In this document: positions 1-6,210 of the stretch, in pieces
Numbering within the stretch: the stretch's first letter is position 1
Layout of the letters: each line of letters opens with the position of its first letter
Source: Betaproteobacteria bacterium
GTDB taxonomy: Bacteria > Pseudomonadota > Gammaproteobacteria > Burkholderiales > Rhodocyclaceae
Length of the DNA: 23,039 bases
Direction of reading: 5' to 3'
Assembly: GCA_016880375.1 (NCBI GenBank)
Contig: JAEHDO010000028.1
Span: forward strand, 1-23,039
Program-made: the position numbers and the translations under genes
The notes under the pieces: generated by a model
What the model was told of the DNA's origin: nothing
The model's input: the letters and a program-made list of their open reading frames with translations, nothing else
Database searches by the model: none

Positions 1-1186
1 GATGCGGCGGCCCCGGCACGTTGGTCATCACCGCCGAAGCCTTGTTGGCGAGGATGTCGAGGGCGATGTCCTGCACGAATTTTGGCGCCAGACCGGTGGC
101 GGCGAGTATGCCGAGGGCGACGACGGGCTGGTAGGAACCCTTCAGTTCGTCCATGCGCCGCCTGACCTCGAACACGCGCTCGAAGGGGTTGTCGAGATAG
201 ACCGGCAGCAGCAGGGTGACTAGGCCGAAGCGGTTGCCGAGCTTGCCTTCGTCCGCCCTGGAGCGCATGTTGACCGGCACCAGGGCGCGCACTTCGACGC
301 CTTCCACAGGATCGCCCTGCTCGACGAGATAGGCCCGCAGCGCCCCCGCCACGGAAGACAGCAGCAGGTCATTGACCGAGCAGCCGAGCGCTTTGCCCAC
401 CGCCTTGATTTCGGTGAGCGGCATCGGCTCGGACCAGGCCACCGCCTTGGTGCCGCCGGGCTTGCCCTTGAAGCGGGTCTGCGAATCGGAGGGCATGATG
501 AGCAGGTTGCCCAGTTCCGCCGCCATGCCGACGCCCTGCCGGCTGTAGTCGAGCACCTGGCCGGGATGGGTGAGCAGCTCGAAGTACTTCAGCCAGGCGT
601 GGGTGCTCATGTTGATCGCGGTGATCATGCCCTGGGTCACGGGCTCGAAGACGCGGTTCCAGAAGAAGCTGTCGGGGCCGTCTTCCCTGGCCATTTCCAG
701 CGGCGGGCCGGGGCGCTCCGGGGCGTCGGGCGAGGTGTCGGTGAGCGAGAGCATGACGCCGATGAGGGCGATGCCATCGGCAATGCAGTGATGGATGCGC
801 ACCACCAGCGCCGAGCCGCCATCGTACTTGTCGACCAGGTGGTAGCTCCACAGCGGGCGATTGGGATCGAGCGGGGCGGACATCAGCTCCGCCGCCATTT
901 TCTGCAGCTCGACCTTCTGGTCGCCGGCGGGCAGGGCGGCATGGTGCAGGTGACCGTCGAGGTCGAAGTCCTCGTCGTCCTCCCACCAGGCGCCGGTGGC
1001 GTCGTGCACGATCTTCTGGCGGAAGCGGCGGTAGGGGAGCAGGCGCGCCTCGAGGGTGCGCCGCAGGCGGGCGTAATCCATGGGGCCGTCGAACATCATG
1101 ATGCCGACGATCATCATCAGGTTGTTCGGCCGGTCCATGCGCAGCCAGGCGGTATCGACCGGGGAGATGCGCTCGCGCTTGCTCAT
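1..1186 (-). CDS. wax ester synthase/diacylglycerol acyltransferase (WS/DGAT), 3' end missing
   Basis: Predicted acyltransferase that joins an acyl-CoA to a fatty alcohol or diacylglycerol, making wax esters or triacylglycerol at the membrane or lipid-droplet surface. The frame opens at the ATG at 1186 and stays open to the left edge (395 codons); family members are usually about 450-550 residues, so the C-terminus is missing. Visible family motifs are PLW at residues 111-113, the catalytic HHxxxDG as HHCIADG at 132-138, an ND pair at 272-273 in VNDLLLSSVAGALR, a VPVNMR stretch, and TNVPGPP at the edge. No good Shine-Dalgarno precedes the ATG, because the upstream bases on this strand are C-rich. 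It is transcribed divergently from an acyl-CoA-binding protein gene, which suits an acyl-CoA-consuming enzyme. The family call is firm; whether the product is wax ester or triacylglycerol cannot be told from sequence. Confidence 0.93.
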   Translation of the reverse strand, partial: MSKRERISPVDTAWLRMDRPNNLMMIVGIMMFDGPMDYARLRRTLEARLLPYRRFRQKIVHDATGAWWEDDEDFDLDGHLHHAALPAGDQKVELQKMAAELMSAPLDPNRPLWSYHLVDKYDGGSALVVRIHHCIADGIALIGVMLSLTDTSPDAPERPGPPLEMAREDGPDSFFWNRVFEPVTQGMITAINMSTHAWLKYFELLTHPGQVLDYSRQGVGMAAELGNLLIMPSDSQTRFKGKPGGTKAVAWSEPMPLTEIKAVGKALGCSVNDLLLSSVAGALRAYLVEQGDPVEGVEVRALVPVNMRSRADEGKLGNRFGLVTLLLPVYLDNPFERVFEVRRRMDELKGSYQPVVALGILAATGLAPKFVQDIALDILANKASAVMTNVPGPPH

Positions 1187-1218
1187 TGGCGTCGGGGGGG
1201 AAGGAATTCGGATTCGCC

Positions 1219-1225
1219 TATAATA
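1219..1225. promoter_or_regulatory. possible shared -10 element of divergent promoters
   Basis: The plus strand reads TATAAT at 1219-1224, a perfect sigma-70 -10 hexamer about 50 bases before the acyl-CoA-binding protein start. The minus strand reads TATTAT across 1225-1220, a 5/6 match about 35 bases before the acyltransferase start. No good -35 hexamer is visible for either direction; the best on the minus strand is TGCCCA at 1248-1243, a 3/6 match. It lies in the only gap (1187-1272) between the two genes. Confidence 0.45.
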
Positions 1226-1261
1226 CCGGGGCGGCGGGCAGTTGGGCACTGCCGTCAATCG

Positions 1262-1271
1262 AAGGAGGTGA
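1262..1271 (+). promoter_or_regulatory. full-length Shine-Dalgarno of the acyl-CoA-binding protein gene
   Basis: AAGGAGGTGA is complementary over ten bases to the conserved 3' end of 16S rRNA. GGAGG ends four bases before the ATG at 1273, so spacing is short but the match is unusually complete. It fixes the start and suggests strong translation, in contrast to the divergent acyltransferase, which has no evident site. Confidence 0.8.
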
Positions 1272-1272
1272 C

Positions 1273-1530
1273 ATGGCGGACATTCAAGCGAGCTTCGAGG
1301 CGGCTATGGCGGCCTCCAAAACCCTGAGCGAGCGGCCGGACAACAGCACGCTGCTGCAGATCTATGCCCTGTACAAACAGGCGACGGCCGGTGATGCCGA
1401 AGGCAAGCGCCCCGGATTCGGCGATATGGTCGGCCGCGCCAAGTACGATGCCTGGGCGGCCATCAAGGGCACTGGCAAGGAGGATGCCATGCAGCGCTAT
1501 ATCGCCCTGATCGAGTCCCTCAAGGGCTGA
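1273..1530 (+). CDS. acyl-CoA-binding protein (ACBP)
   Basis: Small soluble cytosolic protein of 85 residues that binds long-chain acyl-CoA and presents it to acyl-using enzymes. Its length matches the compact four-helix ACBP fold. Recognisable family stretches are YALYKQATAGD in helix 2, GKRPGFGDMVGRAKYDAWAAIKG (helix 3, with the conserved Lys-Tyr-Asp-Ala-Trp), and a C-terminal Tyr-Ile helix. The start is fixed by the complete Shine-Dalgarno just upstream. ACBP is common in eukaryotes and patchy in bacteria. Its position beside a wax ester/triacylglycerol synthase and opposite a PHA-type protein suggests it buffers acyl-CoA for storage-lipid synthesis; that role is an inference. Its stop codon abuts the stop of the convergent next gene. 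Confidence 0.95.
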   Translation: MADIQASFEAAMAASKTLSERPDNSTLLQIYALYKQATAGDAEGKRPGFGDMVGRAKYDAWAAIKGTGKEDAMQRYIALIESLKG

Positions 1531-1827
1531 TCAGACCTGCGGGCCGCTGCCCGGCCCGAAGTTCTCGTCGAAGAAGCGGTGGATTTCTTCCTCGATGCGT
1601 GGCCTGATCGCCATGAGGAGGAAGCCCAGCCGGACGCGGATGTGCACTTCCTTCTTCTCCACGACCAGTTCCCCGCTGACGCCGCTGCGCTTGAAGAGTA
1701 GGACGTTGTCGTCCCATTCATAGGCCAGGTCGAATTCCTCGTCGAGCTGGCTGGCAATTTTCTCGGCGGCCTTGCGGGCGGCCTTGGCGCTCATGGAATG
1801 GCTGCGGCGGATCTGGATGTCGCTCAT
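1531..1827 (-). CDS. polyhydroxyalkanoic acid system (PHA granule-type) small protein
   Basis: A 98-residue protein resembling the small 'polyhydroxyalkanoic acid system protein' family found near PHA synthesis or granule genes; its biochemical role is not well defined. It begins MSDIQIRRSHSMSAKAARKAAEKIASQL, a basic and helical N-terminus typical of the family, followed by an acidic beta-rich part (YEWDDNVLLFKRSGVSG, VEKKEVHIRVRLGFLLMAIRP) and an amphipathic helix near the end (RIEEEIHRFFDENFG). I chose the ATG at 1827 because it gives the family length and MSDIxI-like opening. The frame is open upstream to a GTG at 1878, but that would overlap the predicted promoter. There is no signal peptide. 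The call rests on family resemblance only. Confidence 0.75.
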   Translation of the reverse strand: MSDIQIRRSHSMSAKAARKAAEKIASQLDEEFDLAYEWDDNVLLFKRSGVSGELVVEKKEVHIRVRLGFLLMAIRPRIEEEIHRFFDENFGPGSGPQV

Positions 1828-1859
1828 GGGGTAATTCCGTAAATCGACGGCGTCCGGGG

Positions 1860-1888
1860 ATTGTATGCGAGACGACACGGCTCGTCAC
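1860..1888 (-). promoter_or_regulatory. sigma-70-type promoter for the PHA-system gene
   Basis: On the minus strand GTGACG (1888-1883, 4/6 to TTGACA) and TACAAT (1865-1860, 5/6 to TATAAT) are separated by 17 bases. The expected transcript start is near 1853, about 25 bases before the ATG at 1827. A 6-bp inverted repeat, CACGGC (1876-1881) with GCCGTG (1891-1896), overlaps the -35 region and could be an operator, though it may be chance. Confidence 0.45.
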
Positions 1889-1954
1889 CGGCCGTGAGAT
1901 TTCGCACATCCCGGGTTCCGGCACGCGTTTAAGATAACTGCCAGGCAATCCCGC

Positions 1955-1970
1955 CGGCACCAGGCTTGCA
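1955..1970 (+). promoter_or_regulatory. possible sigma-54 (-24/-12) promoter upstream of the PAS kinase
   Basis: CGGCAC, five bases, then TTGCA: this matches the -24/-12 consensus TGGCAC-N5-TTGCA at all positions except the first T. The GG and GC doublets are spaced correctly. Transcription would begin near 1980, about ten bases before the ATG at 1990. No enhancer-binding-protein gene is in the window, so the assignment is tentative. Confidence 0.3.
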
Positions 1971-1989
1971 ACTCGCCTCAGCAGCGCCC

Positions 1990-4900
1990 ATGTTCAGCAT
2001 TCCGGTCCAGACCGCTATCGTCAGTTCCCTCATCGGCAATGCCGTGCTGGCGGGGATTTTTCTTTACCTGTGGCGGGTAGACAGGCATGAGCATGCATTG
2101 GGCTACTGGGCAGCCGCCTATGCTGCCAGCGCCGGCAGCGTCTGTTTCAGGATACTCAGCCAGGCCGGGTATGCGCAAGCGGCCTACGGCGAGGGCCTGT
2201 TCGGCACCGCGGTGGTCGTATTGCTCGCCATGGGTGCGCGGGTCTTCGTCGGCAAGGCCTTCGAAATGCCCTGGCGGAGCGGCCTGCTGGCGTTTGCCGC
2301 CATGGGCGCGGTGTCAGGCCTGGCGGCGCTCGGCCTCCTGCCGGGAGTCTTCCCCTACCTGATAGCCGGAGCGGTCTTCTTCCTGGCCGGGCTGGCGATG
2401 CTGTGGCGCGGGCGGGAATTTCCGGGCGTCGGCTACAGCATCGTCGGCTTTCTGTTCGCGCTCTACGGCGGGTACGTCTTCGTCTTCTCCGACCTGGCGT
2501 CGGACCCGCTGGATCCGCGCTCCTATATTTTCGGACCGATCATCAACCTGGCGATCGGCATGGCGCTGCTGGTAGTGACGCAGCGCAAGCAGCATTTCGA
2601 GGCGCAGCGGCTGAATGCGGCGCTGCTGCGCGAGGCGGAGGGCCGACGCGTTGCCGAGGATGCAGGCGCCCGGAACGAACAGCGCTATCGCGCCATTGTC
2701 GATACCACGCGCAGCCTGATCGGCTTGCTGAAGCCTGACGGCACGCTGGTCGATGTCAATCGCACGGCGCTCGAGCGCGCCGGCGTCCTGCTCCAGGACG
2801 TGATGGGCAAACCCTTCTGGGAGACGCCATGGTGGGCGCATGATCCGGAGCAGCAGCAGCGGCTGAAGGAGGCTGTCCGCCGGGTGGCCGCGGGCGGCCA
2901 TGACCGCTTCGAATCCAGCCACCCCGGCCGCCACGGCGGCCTCGACTACTTCAACTTTTTCCTCACGCCCATCCGCGATGACGCCGGCAAGGTGATCTAT
3001 CTGGTGCCGGAGGCCCATGACATCACCGCGCTGAAGCGCACCGAACAGAATCTGCATGCCGCCGAACAGCGTTTCCGCGCCATCAGCGAAGGCTCCATGC
3101 TGGGCGTATTCGTTACCGACCCCGCCGGCAGGACGATCTACTATTCACGGCGCGCGTTCGAGATCACCGGCGTTGCCGAGGCCGAGTTGGACGGGGGGCG
3201 CATTGCGGAGCGGCTGCATCCGGAAGACCTTGGCCAGCACAAGGCGCAATGGCGTGCCGCCATCGCCGAGCGCAAGCCCTTTGCGGGCGAGCGACGCCAT
3301 TTCCGCCGCGATGGCAGCATTTCCTGGGCCCGGCTTCACGTCGCCCCCATCATGGAAGGACAGGAGCTGATGGGCTTCGTCGGCACCATCGAGGACATTA
3401 CCGCCCGCAAGCAAACGGAACAGGCACTGAGGGAAAGCGAGGAGCGGTTTTCCAGCTTCTTTGCGCTGTCGCCCGAGCCGTTTGCCGTTGCCCGCTTTCC
3501 CGGCGGGGAGTACATGCAGGTCAATGAAGCCTGGGAGCGCACCTTCGGCTACCGCCAGGCCGAGGCGGTCGGGCGCACCGGACTCGACCTGGGTTTATGG
3601 GAAAACCCTGACGACCGAAGCAAGATGTACGACGACATCGTGCGCCGCAACCATTCGCGCAGCGGCGAGATACGCATGCGACGCAAGAATGGCGACTTCA
3701 TCGTCGTGCAGATCTCGGCGCGGGTCGTGACCCTCGGGCAAAACAAATACATCCTCTGGGGGACGCACGATGTCACCGAGCGCCGGCGCATGCAGGAGGC
3801 GCTGCGGGCGAGCGAGGAGCGCGTGGCGAGGGTGTTCTATCTGCTGCCGGACCTGGTGACGGTCAGCAGCCTGGACGAGGGCCGCTTCGTAGACATGAAT
3901 CACCAGTGGGAACGCATGATGGGCTACACGCGCGAAGAAGCGCTGGGAAAGCCCACGGCGGAGCTCGGCATCTGGGTCTATCCGGAACAGCGCCAGCGAC
4001 TCGTCGAAGAGGTCATGCGCGAGGGTATCGTCCGCACCCGGGAGATCACTGTCCGCCGCAAGGACGGCTCGCAGCTGGTGTGCGAGAGTTCCGGCAGCAC
4101 CTTCGACTGGCAGGGTCAGCGGCTGCTGCTGCTGGTGACGCGTGACGTGACGGAGCAGAAGGCGCTGGAGGAAGGACGGACGGCAGCCGAGGCGAAGCTG
4201 CGGGAGAGCGAGGAGAAGTTTTCGCAGTTTTTCGAACTCGGGCCGGAGCCGATGGTCGTGGCGCGATACGAAGACGCAGTCTGCATCGACGTCAATGAGG
4301 CATGGCTGGAGAAATTCGGCTTTTGCCGCGAGGAGGTCATCGGGCGCACGCCTCAGGAACTGGATTTCTGGGTGGATATCGAAGAGCGCCGCAGGGCGCT
4401 CGAAATCCTTGGCAGAACCGGCGAGATCGACGGGCAGGAAACCTGGTTCAAGGCCAAGGGCGGCAGGCGCGTTCTGGCCGAGAACTCGGCGAAGGTCCTT
4501 GAACTGTCCGGCGCGCGCTTTGTGCTGTGGAATGTCCACGACATCACCGAGCAGCGTAACGCGGAAATCCAGCTGCGAATTTCGGAGGAAAAATTCTCCA
4601 AGGCCTTCCACAGCAATCCTGATTACATGACGATCAGCCGGCTGTCGGACGGCACGCTGCTCGACTGCAACGATGCATTCGAGAGATTTACCGGGTATGC
4701 CCGCGACGAGGCGATTAACCGCTCCGCGCTCGATCTGGGCATTTGGCCGTATCCCGAGGAGCGCGCCCGTTTCACCGCCATCCTGCGCCAGCAGGGCTGG
4801 CTGCGGGATTTCGAGTGCACGCTGCATGGCCGCGACGGGCGCCTGATGGCATGCCTGCTGACGGCGTCTACCATCGACATGAGGGGTGAGCAATGCATTA

Positions 4901-6210
4901 TCGCCGTCGCCCGCGATGTCAGCGAGCAGCGGCGAATCGAGCGGGAATTGCGCGCCAGCGAGGAGAAATTTTCCGCGATTTTCCATCGTTCGCCGGTGGC
5001 GCTCGGCGTGACATCGATTCCGGAGGGGCGGTATCTCGACGTCAACGAGACGTGGGAAAGGCAGTTTCGCTATTCGCGCGAACAGATGCTGGGCAAGACC
5101 AGCCTGGACATCGGCCTCTGGCTGGACTCCGCAGAAAGAAAGCGGCTGTTTGACGACCTCGATGCCTATTCCCAGGTGCGCAGCCGCGAAGTACACTTCC
5201 GTCGTGGCGATGGGGCGGAAATCCTTTGCGAATTGTCGGGACAGGTTTTCGAGCTCGACGGCAGAAAGGTGCTTCTGTGGGGGGCGCATGACGTCACCGA
5301 ACATCGCCATGCCCAGCGCCAGATCGAGGACCTCAACCAGCAACTGGAAGCCCGCGTCCTTGAAAGGACCTCGAGGCTGGAGAAAGCCAACGCCGAACTC
5401 GAGGGGGCCCTGGAATCCCTCAAGCAGGCCCAGCATGAACTGGTGCGCACCGAGAAGCTGGCAGCGCTGGGTTCCCTCGTGGCGGGGGTGGCCCATGAGC
5501 TCAACACGCCAATCGGCAACAGCGTGACCGTCGCCAGCACGCTCCACGACATGACGGCAGACTTCTCCCGCGTGCTCGAAACCGGCAAGCTGAAGCGATC
5601 CGTGATCGACGGCTATCTGGACAACGCGCGCACGGCTGCCGACATGCTCCTGAGCAGCCTGTCGCAGGCGAATGAACTTGTCAGCAGCTTCAAGCAGGTT
5701 GCCGTGGATCAGGCCAGTTCACAGAGGCGGCGCTTCGATCTGAAGCTGGTGGTCGAGGAGGTAGCGGCGACGCTGTCCCCGATCATCAAAAAAACGCCCT
5801 TCAGGCTGCACCTGGAATTGGCCGGCAAGATCAACATGGACAGTTTTCCCGGCCCGATAGGTCAGGTCGTAACCAATCTCGTCATGAATTCCCTGGCGCA
5901 CGCCTTTGAAGCGCGCGAGACGGGCAGCATGACCCTGGCGACACGCAAGCACGGCCTGCATCAGGTGGAAATCATCTATGCTGATGATGGTGTGGGCATT
6001 TCCAGTTCCGACATGAAGCGGATTTTCGATCCTTTTTTCACCACCAAGCTGGGCCGGGGCGGCAGCGGGCTGGGGCTGCATATCGTCTATAACCTGGTGA
6101 CCCGCGTGCTCGGCGGCAGGATCAAGGCTTCGAGTCAGGTGGGCGGCGGCACCCGCTTCGAGATTAGCCTGCCCTTGAAGGCACCCGCTGCCGGTGAGGT
6201 CGAGGCATGA
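1990..6210 (+). CDS. membrane-bound multi-PAS sensor histidine kinase
   Basis: A 1406-residue sensor kinase. Residues 1-205 hold about seven hydrophobic segments, an integral-membrane sensor region I cannot name. Seven PAS domains follow, starting near residues 230, 358, 483, 608, 740, 865 and 990. A coiled coil spans about 1108-1150. The HisKA H-box reads VAHELNTPIGNS with phosphoacceptor His1169. The HATPase has N-box Asn1300, G1 DDGVG at 1332-1336, FDPFFTTK, and G2 GSGLGLHIV starting near 1358. All kinase motifs are intact. There is no HAMP and no receiver domain, so phosphate must pass to a separate regulator; the next gene overlaps this one by four bases (ATGA) and is the obvious partner. 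I chose the ATG at 1990; an in-frame TTG at 1966 lies inside a candidate promoter. No clear Shine-Dalgarno is seen. The signal sensed is unknown. Confidence 0.93.
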   Translation: MFSIPVQTAIVSSLIGNAVLAGIFLYLWRVDRHEHALGYWAAAYAASAGSVCFRILSQAGYAQAAYGEGLFGTAVVVLLAMGARVFVGKAFEMPWRSGLLAFAAMGAVSGLAALGLLPGVFPYLIAGAVFFLAGLAMLWRGREFPGVGYSIVGFLFALYGGYVFVFSDLASDPLDPRSYIFGPIINLAIGMALLVVTQRKQHFEAQRLNAALLREAEGRRVAEDAGARNEQRYRAIVDTTRSLIGLLKPDGTLVDVNRTALERAGVLLQDVMGKPFWETPWWAHDPEQQQRLKEAVRRVAAGGHDRFESSHPGRHGGLDYFNFFLTPIRDDAGKVIYLVPEAHDITALKRTEQNLHAAEQRFRAISEGSMLGVFVTDPAGRTIYYSRRAFEITGVAEAELDGGRIAERLHPEDLGQHKAQWRAAIAERKPFAGERRHFRRDGSISWARLHVAPIMEGQELMGFVGTIEDITARKQTEQALRESEERFSSFFALSPEPFAVARFPGGEYMQVNEAWERTFGYRQAEAVGRTGLDLGLWENPDDRSKMYDDIVRRNHSRSGEIRMRRKNGDFIVVQISARVVTLGQNKYILWGTHDVTERRRMQEALRASEERVARVFYLLPDLVTVSSLDEGRFVDMNHQWERMMGYTREEALGKPTAELGIWVYPEQRQRLVEEVMREGIVRTREITVRRKDGSQLVCESSGSTFDWQGQRLLLLVTRDVTEQKALEEGRTAAEAKLRESEEKFSQFFELGPEPMVVARYEDAVCIDVNEAWLEKFGFCREEVIGRTPQELDFWVDIEERRRALEILGRTGEIDGQETWFKAKGGRRVLAENSAKVLELSGARFVLWNVHDITEQRNAEIQLRISEEKFSKAFHSNPDYMTISRLSDGTLLDCNDAFERFTGYARDEAINRSALDLGIWPYPEERARFTAILRQQGWLRDFECTLHGRDGRLMACLLTASTIDMRGEQCIIAVARDVSEQRRIERELRASEEKFSAIFHRSPVALGVTSIPEGRYLDVNETWERQFRYSREQMLGKTSLDIGLWLDSAERKRLFDDLDAYSQVRSREVHFRRGDGAEILCELSGQVFELDGRKVLLWGAHDVTEHRHAQRQIEDLNQQLEARVLERTSRLEKANAELEGALESLKQAQHELVRTEKLAALGSLVAGVAHELNTPIGNSVTVASTLHDMTADFSRVLETGKLKRSVIDGYLDNARTAADMLLSSLSQANELVSSFKQVAVDQASSQRRRFDLKLVVEEVAATLSPIIKKTPFRLHLELAGKINMDSFPGPIGQVVTNLVMNSLAHAFEARETGSMTLATRKHGLHQVEIIYADDGVGISSSDMKRIFDPFFTTKLGRGGSGLGLHIVYNLVTRVLGGRIKASSQVGGGTRFEISLPLKAPAAGEVEA
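3436..5331 (+). repeat. tandem PAS modules (five near-equal units) within the kinase
   Basis: Five consecutive units begin with Ser-Glu-Glu-(Arg/Lys)-(Phe/Val) at 3436, 3811, 4207, 4582 and 4957, that is residues 483, 608, 740, 865 and 990. Spacings are 125, 132, 125 and 125 residues. Most units carry a (Val/Met/Cys)-Asn-(Glu/Asp/His)-x-(Trp/Phe) motif followed later by a Leu-(Gly/Asp)-(Leu/Ile/Phe)-Trp motif (LGLW, LGIW, LDFW, LGIW, IGLW). The first two PAS domains of the protein lack that tryptophan motif. The units look like successive internal duplications that have since diverged. Confidence 0.85.

Noticed and set aside
1541..1557. GGGCCG...CGGCCC hairpin just past the ACBP stop, considered as a terminator.
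   Set aside because: It is inside the PHA-type coding sequence, has no T tract and such stems are common in GC-rich DNA.
1966..1989. Upstream TTG start for the kinase, adding eight residues.
   Set aside because: The codon overlaps the TTGCA of the candidate -12 element and has no ribosome site; the ATG at 1990 starts directly ahead of the first membrane helix.
3595..5547. 650-codon open frame on the minus strand inside the PAS kinase gene.
   Set aside because: It is antisense to a clear kinase coding frame, has the composition of a GC-rich shadow frame and shows no domain motif.
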